This document shows, in pieces, positions 43,554 to 52,733 of a DNA stretch of 64,000 bases (within the stretch, counting starts at the first letter, position 1; the number at the start of each line of letters is the position of its first letter). This DNA is from Bacteroidales bacterium (GTDB taxonomy: Bacteria > Bacteroidota > Bacteroidia > Bacteroidales > UBA1402). The notes beneath the pieces are model-generated. The model was given only the letters and a program-made list of their open reading frames with translations, ran no database searches and was not told the origin of the DNA. Location of the stretch: assembly GCA_021373135.1 (NCBI GenBank), contig JAJFTH010000003.1, forward strand, positions 1,040,703 to 1,104,702, written 5' to 3'. The translations under genes were made by a program, and so were the position numbers.

Positions 43554-46500
43554 ATGAAAAAGAACAAAATCACTTTACTAAAATGGAAATCAAAATATTT
43601 GATTCCATTTTTGTGTGTTTGCTTCCTTTTGTTTTCAAGTGGTTTGTATGCACAAACCACAACGATTCAGGGGAAAGTCAAAGACTCAAAAGGAGAAAAT
43701 TTGATCGGCGTGAGTGTCAAGGTAAATGGGACCAGCTCCGGTACGATAACCAATGCTGATGGAGAATTTAGAATCAGCGTACCACAACCAAATGCTACAC
43801 TTGAATTTTCGTATTTAGGTTGTATTACTCAGAAAATCGCATTAAACGGCTTAACCACTTTGGCTATTTACATGCAAGAAGACAGGACGCTATTAGATGA
43901 AGTTGTGGTAGTGGGTTATGGTACTCAAAAGAAATCTTCCATGACAGGCTCTGTAGCACAAATAGACAATAAACAATTGATGCAGGCTCCTCCGGCAAAT
44001 ATTTCCACCATGCTTGCTGGACGTTTGCCAGGTTTAACTGCGGTACAATCATCTGGAAAGCCAGGTTCTGATGATGCAAGTTTATTAGTAAGAGGGTCTT
44101 CTACTTTTGGAAGTACATCTCCAATGGTGATTGTTGATGGAATTCCACGTAGTTTTAATAACTTGGATCCCAATGAAATTCAATCTGTTTCAATTTTGAA
44201 AGATGCTTCTGCGGCTGCCGTTTATGGTATGCAAGCTGCTAATGGTGTTATCTTGGTAACAACAAAAAAAGGTTCTAATCAAAAAGCGTCAATTACTTAT
44301 TCATATAGTTCAGGGATAGACAAAAATACCCGCTTCCCTGAATTTCTGGATGGCCCTCAATTCGCATACTATTGGAATAAAGCCATGGAATTGGATGGAA
44401 AAACTCCAACTTTTACTGAAGGTATGCTTAACAGCATTAAAGCAGGTACGGACGGATTTGGAAATACGAATTGGCTAAAACAAATATTTAAAACTGGCAC
44501 AACTCAACATCATAATGTTACAGTAGATGGAGGTAATGACAGAACAAAATATTTTATTTCTCTTGGATATTATGATCAAGAGGGTAATGTTAAAAATTTT
44601 GGGTTTAATCGTTTTAATTTTCGAAGTAATATAGACACCAAAATTACGGATGATTTGTCTATTAACTTGAACATTGGTGGACGTCAGGAAAAAAGAAATA
44701 ACCCAAATACAGATCCTTCTACAGTCGTGTTTAGTGCCATTCAAATGTATCCGTTTTTACCAATGGAATACGACGGAATGGAGGTTGCTTCAGTACCTCA
44801 ATATGGATTATTAAATCCGGTAGCATCATTGAATAATTCTGGATATTCAAAATCTATAATGAATGTATTCCAAAGTAATTTGAATTTGAAATGGAATGTT
44901 CCTTTTGTTAAGGGGTTGAATCTGAACGCATTGGTCAGCTATGACCACGACTATACAACAAGTAGTGCGTTTTCAGTACCTTACCAATTAAATGTGGCAG
45001 CTTTAGGTTATGATAAAATAACTTATTCTTCTCAATATGCTGCAGGTTTTAAAGATCCTGATACCAATGAGTATGAATCAACTTTATATGAAGGATTTAG
45101 TAAAGCAGAAAGGCTTACTGGCCAATTTTCAATGAATTATGCAAATAAATTTGGTTTACATGATATTACAGCATTATTCTTGTATGAATATGGTAAGTAT
45201 ACAACTCATGGATTTGGCGTAACCGGTCAAGGTTTTGAATTTGATGATATTCAAGAATTAGATTTAACCAATAGAATTATCAATTCCGGGAAAGGATACT
45301 CGGGTATGAGTACATCCACTCCCCGTGCCGGTTATGTTGGACGTATTACTTATGCCTATGATAATAAATATCTTGCAGAAGTGTCCGGACGTTATGATGG
45401 TTCTTATAGATTTAAACCGGAAAATCGTTGGGCATTTTTCCCTGCCGTTTCTTTAGGTTATAGAATATCAGAAGAAGACTTTTTCAAAGACGCTGTTCCT
45501 TTTATGGACAACTTGAAATTTAGAGTATCTTGGGGTAAATTAGGTAGTGATGCAAATGTTGGAGCTTTCCAATTCTATAATTACATCAAACCTATTAGTG
45601 CAAATCCACAAGTAATCATAGGAGGACAACAACAAAAAGCTTATATGACTGATGCTGTTCCTAATCCGGATTTGACATGGGAGGTCTCAACCAATTATAA
45701 TGCAGGTTTTGATGCTTCATTTTGGCATGGGTTACTTGGTGTGGAATTTGATGTCTTCTATAAAGTAACAGAAAATATTTTGGCTAGCCAATCTGGAAAT
45801 TATCCTTCATCTGTGGGAAATTATTTTCCTAGTACAATTAATTATGGTATTGTTGATAACAGAGGTTTTGAGTTGGCACTTACCAATAATTCACAATTTG
45901 GTGAAGTCAACTTTTCCGCACGGGGAAGTCTAAACTGGGCACGAAATAAAATTATTCGTATAGAAGATTCGGATATTCCCGCCTATCAAAGAAGCATAGG
46001 AAGAAGTTTAGGTGAAAAGGATGGTTTTATTGCCTTAGGATTATTCCAAAGTCAGGAAGAGATTGATAATTCTGCAGTTGTTGGTTCCAATACATTACCT
46101 GGTGATATTAAATATAAGGATTTGAACGGAGACGGTAAAATTGATTATGATCAAGATAGAACCTGGATTGGACACAGCAGTATTCCGGAAATGACGTTTG
46201 GACTAAATCTTGCCGCTTCCTATAGGAATTTTGATTTTTCAGCTTTATTTCAAGGTGCTGCTATATGCGATAATGCTTTAATGGGATCTTATCCTGGTAT
46301 AGGTTGGGATGATACGCAATTTACGCGCACTTTCTATAATGGTGGTAATTCTCCGGTTTATTTGATTGAAAATAGTTGGACTCCGGAGAATACGACTGCA
46401 AAATATCCACGACTAAGTACTCAATATCGTTATAACGGATATGCAAATACAATGTGGTTGTTTGATGGGTCATATTTGAGGTTAAAAAATCTTCAAATTG

Positions 46501-46685
46501 GTTATACTATACCAAAAGTAGCCAGCAATATGATTCATGCACAAAGAATAAGATGTTACATTGCAGGAAGCAATCTTTTAACATTTAGTCACAATCCTTT
46601 CCTTGATCCTGAAGCACCGGATGTGACAAATGGGTATTATCCTCAACAGAAAAATTATACAGCTGGATTAACGGTAACATTTTAA
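43554..46685 (+). CDS. SusC/RagA-family TonB-dependent transporter (PUL 2)
   Basis: 1043-residue outer-membrane transporter. Signal peptide to about residue 33 (SSGLYAQT), carboxypeptidase-regulatory-like domain (about 37-115; IQGKVKDSKGENLIGVSVKV, TSSGTITNADGEF), TonB-box-like EVVVVGYGTQKK near residue 120, plug domain (about 125-245; LAGRLPGLTAVQSSGKPG, VIVDGIPR, SVSILKDASAAAVYGMQAA) and a barrel ending TAGLTVTF. Intact and typical. It is paired with the SusD gene 12 nt downstream. Compared with the PUL 1 SusC it keeps the standard EVVVVGYG motif, so the two transporters belong to different subgroups and presumably take different glycans. Confidence 0.96.
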   Translation: MKKNKITLLKWKSKYLIPFLCVCFLLFSSGLYAQTTTIQGKVKDSKGENLIGVSVKVNGTSSGTITNADGEFRISVPQPNATLEFSYLGCITQKIALNGLTTLAIYMQEDRTLLDEVVVVGYGTQKKSSMTGSVAQIDNKQLMQAPPANISTMLAGRLPGLTAVQSSGKPGSDDASLLVRGSSTFGSTSPMVIVDGIPRSFNNLDPNEIQSVSILKDASAAAVYGMQAANGVILVTTKKGSNQKASITYSYSSGIDKNTRFPEFLDGPQFAYYWNKAMELDGKTPTFTEGMLNSIKAGTDGFGNTNWLKQIFKTGTTQHHNVTVDGGNDRTKYFISLGYYDQEGNVKNFGFNRFNFRSNIDTKITDDLSINLNIGGRQEKRNNPNTDPSTVVFSAIQMYPFLPMEYDGMEVASVPQYGLLNPVASLNNSGYSKSIMNVFQSNLNLKWNVPFVKGLNLNALVSYDHDYTTSSAFSVPYQLNVAALGYDKITYSSQYAAGFKDPDTNEYESTLYEGFSKAERLTGQFSMNYANKFGLHDITALFLYEYGKYTTHGFGVTGQGFEFDDIQELDLTNRIINSGKGYSGMSTSTPRAGYVGRITYAYDNKYLAEVSGRYDGSYRFKPENRWAFFPAVSLGYRISEEDFFKDAVPFMDNLKFRVSWGKLGSDANVGAFQFYNYIKPISANPQVIIGGQQQKAYMTDAVPNPDLTWEVSTNYNAGFDASFWHGLLGVEFDVFYKVTENILASQSGNYPSSVGNYFPSTINYGIVDNRGFELALTNNSQFGEVNFSARGSLNWARNKIIRIEDSDIPAYQRSIGRSLGEKDGFIALGLFQSQEEIDNSAVVGSNTLPGDIKYKDLNGDGKIDYDQDRTWIGHSSIPEMTFGLNLAASYRNFDFSALFQGAAICDNALMGSYPGIGWDDTQFTRTFYNGGNSPVYLIENSWTPENTTAKYPRLSTQYRYNGYANTMWLFDGSYLRLKNLQIGYTIPKVASNMIHAQRIRCYIAGSNLLTFSHNPFLDPEAPDVTNGYYPQQKNYTAGLTVTF

Positions 46686-46697
46686 AAAAAGAAAAAG

Positions 46698-48347
46698 ATG
46701 AAAAAATATTATAGCGTTATAAGTGTTGTGGTGGGACTACTTACATTCTATTCATGTAGCCTGGATGAGGTACCCTATGACAAGTACTCAGAAAAAATTA
46801 TATGGAGCACACCTGAGAAGGCTAATCTGTATTTGAATGGGTTTTATACCTATTTTTCAAAATACGGTCAATTTGGCTCAGATCAATTCGACACACAAGG
46901 TGTGTTAACCGACGGAATGACGTATGCGTTAAAATATGCTTCTACGGTGCCAGCCTATGGTACGCCTAATGATTATGCATATTATCCTGATAAGATTACG
47001 TCTCAGCAAAATTCTCTGGATGTATGGCCTGGTGCGTATGACCGAATCAGACGTATTCACGAATTTATGAATGGATTAAACAAATATGCCGAATTTGATG
47101 CAAGTATAAAAACAGATCTTGAAGCACAAATTCGATTTTTCAGAGCTTATATCTATTTCCAGATAATGATTCGTCATAATCAATTCATTATACTGGATAA
47201 ATTAACCTCTGAAAAAAATAATCCTCTTGGTTCAACGGAAGATTGTTGGAATTTCATAGAAACGGATTTGGAATTTGCAGCAGAAAACCTTCCTGTAACC
47301 AGATCCAGTTCTGATGCAGGAAGATTGACAAAAGGAGCCGCATTGGCTTATTTATCAAGAGTAGCATTATTTGCGAAACATTGGGCTAAAGCTAAAACTG
47401 CAGCACAGGATTGTATTAACTTAAAAGACGGAAACGGTGCTTTTGTATACGAATTAAATAGTAGTTATGAGGATTCGTTTAGAAAATCCTATTTTTCGGG
47501 AAATAAAGAATCCATCATAGAATTTCAATATGCTTCACCCAACATCACTCATGAGATGGATTTGTTATTTGCACCTGGAGGTGATAACGGGAATTCAGCT
47601 AAAGTTACATTAGCCGGACCGACACAGGAAATGGTGGAATTGTATGAGTTGAAAACCGGAGGATATCCTGATTGGAGTCAATGGCATAGTACTACTACTG
47701 AGACACCACCTTACGATCAGTTGGAACCACGATTCAAAGCTAGCATTCTTTATAATGATGCTACTTGGAAAGGAAGAAAAATTCAAGCTTATATAGATGG
47801 TGTTGACGGATTTCATAATTATGGTGATTATCAACAATCTAATGGACATACTGTAACAGGATATTTCTTGAAAAAAGTTTTGGATGAAAACAAAACGGTT
47901 ATTGATGGTCAAAGTGTAACCCCTTATATTGAAATTCGCTTGGCAGAAGTTTATCTGAATTTGGCAGAAGCTGCAAATAATTTATCGGACGATGTTACTG
48001 CAAATAGTGCAATCAATAGTGTAAGATCAAGAGTCGGATTGCCTTGGGCAGATAAAACAGGTACTGATTTGGGAAATGCAATCAAACATGAACGTAAAGT
48101 AGAGCTTGCTTTTGAAGGTCATATATTCTGGGATTTAAGACGTTGGGGGTTAGCTCCTACTGAATTAAACGACGTTCGCTTCCATGGATTAAGAATTACA
48201 AAGACAGGTGGTACGACATTCCAATACGAATACGTTGTTGTGGATGATCATGATCGTAAGTTCCCGGAACTTTTGGGAAAAACATTCCCACTACCTCTTT
48301 CGGAATTAAACAATAATAGTGCAGTAGAACAATTACCTGGTTGGTAA
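46698..48347 (+). CDS. SusD/RagB-family glycan-binding lipoprotein (PUL 2)
   Basis: 549 residues with a lipoprotein signal (LLTFYSC, Cys20). SusD features: N-terminal LDEVPYDKYSEKIIWSTPEKANLYLNGFYTYF, TPR-like helices, IRFFRAYIYFQIM, ALAYLSRVALFAKHWAKA, EIRLAEVYLNLAEAANNL and the C-terminal NAIKHERKVELAFEGHIFWDLRRW that is the hallmark of the family. It pairs with the SusC at 43554 (12 nt). Together they form the surface uptake complex of PUL 2. It is more typical of classical RagB/SusD than the PUL 1 SusD. Confidence 0.95.
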   Translation: MKKYYSVISVVVGLLTFYSCSLDEVPYDKYSEKIIWSTPEKANLYLNGFYTYFSKYGQFGSDQFDTQGVLTDGMTYALKYASTVPAYGTPNDYAYYPDKITSQQNSLDVWPGAYDRIRRIHEFMNGLNKYAEFDASIKTDLEAQIRFFRAYIYFQIMIRHNQFIILDKLTSEKNNPLGSTEDCWNFIETDLEFAAENLPVTRSSSDAGRLTKGAALAYLSRVALFAKHWAKAKTAAQDCINLKDGNGAFVYELNSSYEDSFRKSYFSGNKESIIEFQYASPNITHEMDLLFAPGGDNGNSAKVTLAGPTQEMVELYELKTGGYPDWSQWHSTTTETPPYDQLEPRFKASILYNDATWKGRKIQAYIDGVDGFHNYGDYQQSNGHTVTGYFLKKVLDENKTVIDGQSVTPYIEIRLAEVYLNLAEAANNLSDDVTANSAINSVRSRVGLPWADKTGTDLGNAIKHERKVELAFEGHIFWDLRRWGLAPTELNDVRFHGLRITKTGGTTFQYEYVVVDDHDRKFPELLGKTFPLPLSELNNNSAVEQLPGW

Positions 48348-48375
48348 TCATATAACTCATATAATATTTATGGAT

Positions 48376-49746
48376 ATGAAAAAATTTAAATATTTTCCTA
48401 TAGTATTTGTTATCGCATTTACTGGTTGTATGCAACCCGATGAACCAGTAATTACGTCGGACAACTTATTACGAGATATTAAACTCTCGGTTCCCGGAGT
48501 CGAAGGAACATTTAGTCCTGAAGAACAAGGACCTTATGCAAATGATAGTATTGAAATCGTTTTTGAAGGGGATCCTAAAACGGATTTAACCAAATCGAAA
48601 ATTACGATTTCAATGCCAAACAATGCCGTTTGTAAACCTGCTTTCGGAGGCTATCAAGATTTATCAGAACCTTATCAATTTAAGGTTATCGGATATGATG
48701 GAACAGAAAAAAACTATACCGTTTCTGTTCGGATTATTCCTTCTGTTTTCCATGTAAGAACATTATACACAAAATCCGCAACAGAAATGGGCTTCGCGGA
48801 TGGGGCAAACAGAGCCGTTGCTTTAAGCGGAAACTATTTTGTTGTCCATTCATCAACAGGTGTATTTAACTATTACAATGTCGCTGATGCCTCCTCTGCT
48901 GGAACACTTTCCATGAGTGGGATTGATTGGTCTTCATTAACAGCACCCGCTTTGACAAGAGCATTTTATATGACTTCTGATGACGCAGGTCATATTTTTG
49001 CAGCAAATCTCGTAACAGGTAACGGCGGAACTGTAAAAATGTACCAATGGGATAATGTTACAGCAACACCAAAATTGCTGATCACTTGGGTTAATAATCA
49101 AGGTGGCCAGGTCGGCAGAAAATTTTATGTAAAAGGTGATGTAACTAAAACAGCTTATATTTATTTCCCGGTAGCAACAATGAATAAATTTGTTCGGTTT
49201 GAAGTAATAAATGGAGCTGTAACTTCAACTACGCCTGACGCAGTAACTATAACAAATCCTGGATCATGGGACTATAATGGATTAATTATTCCTACTGATG
49301 TAAGTAAAAATAGTAATTACTTTACGATTGGAAATTATTCGTCACCAGATGGATGGCCTGGATTTAATACCGTTTACAATGATGGGGTAACAAATCAGCC
49401 GCTATACACAGGGGATGCCTTCCAATTCCTTGGATATTCCTCCGGAATGGACTACATCGATTTCATGGGAATCAAGCTCTTATTCCAAACTGAATTGAAC
49501 GCCTGGAACTGGATGACATACTATATCAAAGTTTCCAAGATCATCAAAGATCCGACGATTTCTACAGATATGTCACCTTATATTTCGGGTCACGATTGGG
49601 GAGCTTGGAGTCCTACAGATATTGGTGCCAATGGTAATCTAACGACAGATGTTAAAACATTGCTTGCACCTGACGGGCAATCAGCTACGATTGTTTATTT
49701 AGGTACAAATACAGGAATTGTAGTGAAAAAACTTTCTGTTGAATAA
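48376..49746 (+). CDS. PUL 2 surface lipoprotein with DUF5018/DUF4623-like domains
   Basis: 456 residues with a lipoprotein signal (VIAFTGC, Cys18). An alternative ATG at 48370 adds two residues. Residues about 20-130 form an N-terminal Ig-like domain (LLRDIKLSVPGVEGTFSPEE; KVIGYDGTEKNYTVSVRI) of the kind seen in DUF5018 lipoproteins after SusD. Residues about 130-456 look like a propeller resembling the DUF4623 protein at 41025 (ANLVTGNGGTVKMYQWDN, KFYVKGDVTKTAYIYFPV). By position (28 nt after SusD) it is probably a surface glycan-binding protein. A strong terminator follows. Function inferred from position and architecture only. Confidence 0.75.
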   Translation: MKKFKYFPIVFVIAFTGCMQPDEPVITSDNLLRDIKLSVPGVEGTFSPEEQGPYANDSIEIVFEGDPKTDLTKSKITISMPNNAVCKPAFGGYQDLSEPYQFKVIGYDGTEKNYTVSVRIIPSVFHVRTLYTKSATEMGFADGANRAVALSGNYFVVHSSTGVFNYYNVADASSAGTLSMSGIDWSSLTAPALTRAFYMTSDDAGHIFAANLVTGNGGTVKMYQWDNVTATPKLLITWVNNQGGQVGRKFYVKGDVTKTAYIYFPVATMNKFVRFEVINGAVTSTTPDAVTITNPGSWDYNGLIIPTDVSKNSNYFTIGNYSSPDGWPGFNTVYNDGVTNQPLYTGDAFQFLGYSSGMDYIDFMGIKLLFQTELNAWNWMTYYIKVSKIIKDPTISTDMSPYISGHDWGAWSPTDIGANGNLTTDVKTLLAPDGQSATIVYLGTNTGIVVKKLSVE

Positions 49747-49782
49747 TTCAAAATTGCTCAAATAATGAACTGATTTATCCAT

Positions 49783-49841
49783 AATAGCCAAGCTTCTTGT
49801 TACTGTCAACAGGAGAGTTTTGAGAAGCTTGGCTATTTTTT
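49783..49841 (+). terminator. intrinsic terminator after the SusCD-lipoprotein unit of PUL 2
   Basis: Perfect 15-bp stem (AATAGCCAAGCTTCT, 49783-49797, with 49823-49837), 25-nt loop, followed by a T run to 49840. As in PUL 1, it lies between the surface uptake genes and the downstream enzymes. An ATG at 49820 inside the hairpin is unlikely to be used. Confidence 0.85.
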
Positions 49842-49849
49842 ATAATGAT

Positions 49850-51160
49850 ATGACAAACAAAAGTTTGATAGTTTTTTCCCTTTGCTCTTTGTTTTTATTT
49901 GTTTCATGCAAAGACGAACCTAAAGCCTTGGAATGGGAATGGCCTGATTCTCCCAGTCTTACTAAGATCCCGGTAGCTCAAAAACCTAAAATACTATGGA
50001 TAGACGCTTCTGCCAATTTTAAATATTTGGCAAATAATAAAGAAAACGTTTCCAAGTATTTGGATCTGGCAAAGTCTTCAGGTTTTACAGAAATCGTCCT
50101 GGATGTACGTCCCGGATGCGGAGATGTTCTTTATCAGAGCAGTATTGTTCAACAAATTAAGAAATTGGGAGAGGTAGAACGAACCGATACTTGGGATTAT
50201 TTAGGAACTTTTATTAACGAGGCTCACAAAAGGGGGTTGAAAATTAATGCCAGTTTATGTGCCATGTTGGGTGGAACGGTACGCGACGGAGGTGTCATGT
50301 ATCGGGAACCTGAAAAAGCAGCTTGGGCAACAACTATGTATTATCCTTCGGGGTTAAAATCGATAATGGACGATGCCAATTCCTATGCAAAATTTTTCAA
50401 TCTGGTAAATCCGGAAGTTCAAAATTACATTTTAAGTATTGTAGCGGAATTAGCGACTAACTATCCTACATTGGATGGAATTGTCTATGATTATGGCAGA
50501 TTTACGTCCATCAATAGTGATTTTTCCGAACTTACGAGGAAAGAATTTGAAAAATATATCGGTCAAACGGTAACAAATTTTCCTTCGGACATTTTTACCT
50601 GGAACGGAGAAACTGTTGTACCTGGAAAATATTACAAAAAATGGCTGGAATTTCGGGCAAGTGCAGTTTACAGTCTTTTTGAAAAAACAAAGGCGGAGAT
50701 TAAAGGAATTAATCCAAATATCAAATTCGGAACATATACCGGATGTTGGTATTCAAGTTATTATGAACTTGGTGTAAATTGGGCAAGTAAGAAATACGAT
50801 GCTTCTAAATATTATCCCACTTGGGCGAGTCCTGATTACAAAAATTATGGTTATGCAGCTCTTTTGGATTTTTATATGACTGGAGCATACGGTGAAGCTC
50901 TTTACGGTGCCAATACGGAATGGAGTGTTGAAGGAGGTATAATAAAAGCTCAACAAGTAGTAATGGGAGATGTACGTGTTATCGGAAGTTTATACGGCTT
51001 GAATTTCTATAATAAGCCAAAGGATTGCGAAGATGCTGTGTATATCACGTTGACAACAGGAGATGGGCTCATGTTTTTCGACATGATTTATCTAATCATG
51101 TACGACCAATGGAACAATGTAAAAAATGGTATTGATAGGGCTTTAGCTACTGATAATTAA
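49850..51160 (+). CDS. GHL10 (DUF187)-like lipoprotein, copy 1
   Basis: 436 residues from the ATG at 49850, with a lipoprotein signal (LFLFVSC, Cys20). The body matches the GHL10 family of TIM-barrel glycoside hydrolase-like proteins: ILWIDASANF, SSGFTEIVLDVRPGCGDVLY, WDYLGTFINEAHKRGLKINA, NPEVQNYILSIVAELATNYP, DGIVYDYGRF and KFGTYTGCWYSSYYELGVNW. Conserved Asp/Glu residues in DVRP and YDYGRF are candidate functional positions. Paralogue at 52726-54078. A downstream unit of PUL 2 expressed after a terminator. No activity is assigned to this clade with confidence; a glycosidase is likely. Confidence 0.87.
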   Translation: MTNKSLIVFSLCSLFLFVSCKDEPKALEWEWPDSPSLTKIPVAQKPKILWIDASANFKYLANNKENVSKYLDLAKSSGFTEIVLDVRPGCGDVLYQSSIVQQIKKLGEVERTDTWDYLGTFINEAHKRGLKINASLCAMLGGTVRDGGVMYREPEKAAWATTMYYPSGLKSIMDDANSYAKFFNLVNPEVQNYILSIVAELATNYPTLDGIVYDYGRFTSINSDFSELTRKEFEKYIGQTVTNFPSDIFTWNGETVVPGKYYKKWLEFRASAVYSLFEKTKAEIKGINPNIKFGTYTGCWYSSYYELGVNWASKKYDASKYYPTWASPDYKNYGYAALLDFYMTGAYGEALYGANTEWSVEGGIIKAQQVVMGDVRVIGSLYGLNFYNKPKDCEDAVYITLTTGDGLMFFDMIYLIMYDQWNNVKNGIDRALATDN

Positions 51161-51169
51161 TAACTTTCC

Positions 51170-52618
51170 ATGAATCGAAACCTGTTTCATTTGATATGTT
51201 TTTTGGCCTTAATCTGTGCATTATTACCTATACACAGTAAGGCTCAAAATTCTTGTATTGACGGAAAAGTAACCAACAATGGAGAAGGCATTGCCAATGT
51301 GGTCGTTACAGACGGGAATAAATGTGTCCTTTCCGATAAGAAAGGCCATTATTCCATTCCTGCTTCTGCAAATACGGAATTCGTATATGTCTCGACTCCT
51401 TCAGGATATCTTCCTCAGGATAGTTTGAATATTCCTCGATTCTATCAGAAAGTGAATTTTAAAAAGACTGCCACATACAATTTTGAGTTAAAAAAAAATC
51501 CCAGGAATGATAATAATCATCTGCTGTTAGTACATTCCGATCCTCAATTTTTTAAAGAAGGTAACTTTGATCATTACTCAAAGGTGGTGGATGATTGTCT
51601 TGCCACCATCAACGAAAATAAAGAACGGGATGTTTTTGGTATTGACTGTGGTGATTTGGCAGGTGACAGATCAGAATTATATCCCAAATACATAGACTGT
51701 CTCAATCGAACAAATGTTCCGTTTTACAGAGTATTGGGTAATCATGACATGAATTATGGAGGTCGTACGGACGAAACTTCCACTAAGACCTATAATCATA
51801 CTTTCGGGCCGGCTTATTATTCTTTCAATCGGGGAAAAGTTCATTATATCATTCTTGACAATGTTTTTTACTTTGGACGGGATTATTTTTACATGGGTTA
51901 TATTGATGAAAGGATTTTCCAATGGCTGGAACAAGATTTGTCCTATATTCCAAAAGGTTCCACGGTCTTTCTGGCTATGCACATCCCTGCTTGTCTGGAG
52001 GAACAACCTCAGCCTTTTTCTTATAATTCTGTCAGCATGGGGGATCAAACCGTAAATGCGTCTTCCTTGTTTAACATGTTGAAACCTTATCATGTGCATA
52101 TTCTTACCGGACATATGCACTATAATCGAAATATCATCCATTCAACTTCTATGTATGAACATAATACAGGGGCTACTTGCGGCACATGGTGGCAAGGTGA
52201 TTACTGTTTGGATGGGGCACCGATAGGATATGGTGTGTATCAGATCGACGGGGACAAAGTATCCTGGTATTTCAAAAGTGCAGGCCATCCCCGTGATTAC
52301 CAAATGAGGGCTTACCCGGTGGGAAGCAATACGGATTTTCCGGAAGATATTTCTGTCAATGTTTGGAATTGGGATAAAAACTGGAAAGTTGAATGGTATG
52401 AGAATGGAATCAATCAAGGAGAGATGATACGTTGTGAAAGCATTGATCCTGAGGTTGCCAAGATGTGTGCGGATAAAGAAAAACTGGAATTCAAGTGGAT
52501 TGGCCCGATAAAGACTGATCATATATTCAGGGCAACGCCGCAAAATAAAAACACCATGATAGAAATCCGTGTAACCGATTCTTTCAATAATGTCTATCAA
52601 ACGACGATTAAACAATAA
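51170..52618 (+). CDS. secreted calcineurin-like phosphoesterase with N- and C-terminal beta domains
   Basis: 482 residues with a signal peptide ending HSKAQ. Residues about 28-110 are a carboxypeptidase-regulatory-like (MetallophosN) domain (GEGIANVVVTDGNKCVLSD). The catalytic domain (about 120-330) has all metal-binding motifs: VHSDPQF, GIDCGDLAGD, RVLGNHDM, AMHIP and LTGHMHYN. A MetallophosC-type domain follows (GAPIGYGVYQIDGDKVSW). It hydrolyses phosphoester bonds by family. Placed between two GHL10 genes, 9 nt after the first. In this locus with two NAGPA-type proteins it supports the idea that the target glycan contains phosphate or phosphodiesters. Confidence 0.92.
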   Translation: MNRNLFHLICFLALICALLPIHSKAQNSCIDGKVTNNGEGIANVVVTDGNKCVLSDKKGHYSIPASANTEFVYVSTPSGYLPQDSLNIPRFYQKVNFKKTATYNFELKKNPRNDNNHLLLVHSDPQFFKEGNFDHYSKVVDDCLATINENKERDVFGIDCGDLAGDRSELYPKYIDCLNRTNVPFYRVLGNHDMNYGGRTDETSTKTYNHTFGPAYYSFNRGKVHYIILDNVFYFGRDYFYMGYIDERIFQWLEQDLSYIPKGSTVFLAMHIPACLEEQPQPFSYNSVSMGDQTVNASSLFNMLKPYHVHILTGHMHYNRNIIHSTSMYEHNTGATCGTWWQGDYCLDGAPIGYGVYQIDGDKVSWYFKSAGHPRDYQMRAYPVGSNTDFPEDISVNVWNWDKNWKVEWYENGINQGEMIRCESIDPEVAKMCADKEKLEFKWIGPIKTDHIFRATPQNKNTMIEIRVTDSFNNVYQTTIKQ

Positions 52619-52632
52619 TTCTGACAAAATAG

Positions 52633-52733
52633 GAAACGAGCATGTTTGTAAAAACTCCAAGTTTATGATAAAATGGACATGCGAGTTGCATCGAATTCCT
52701 AAATGTTAAAATAAAAAATAATGAGATGAAAAA
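52633..52733 (+). repeat. leader module B: second copy of the conserved 53-bp sequence
   Basis: Positions 52681-52733 match 7522-7574 at 51 of 53 bases and end in the start codon region of the GHL10 gene at 52726. GAAACGAG at 52633 is also shared. The intervening 40 nt differ but can form AAACT-CCA-AGTTT and CATGT/ACATG hairpins. The 107-bp gap 52619-52725 contains nothing else I can identify. Confidence 0.75.

Noticed and set aside
49820..49849. Upstream ATG at 49820 for the first GHL10 gene
   Set aside because: It lies inside the terminator hairpin; the ATG at 49850 gives a proper lipoprotein signal.
51170..52618. DxQ (SDPQF) instead of DxH in the phosphoesterase as a defect
   Set aside because: This variant is, as far as I know, normal in this calcineurin-like subgroup, and the other metal motifs are complete.
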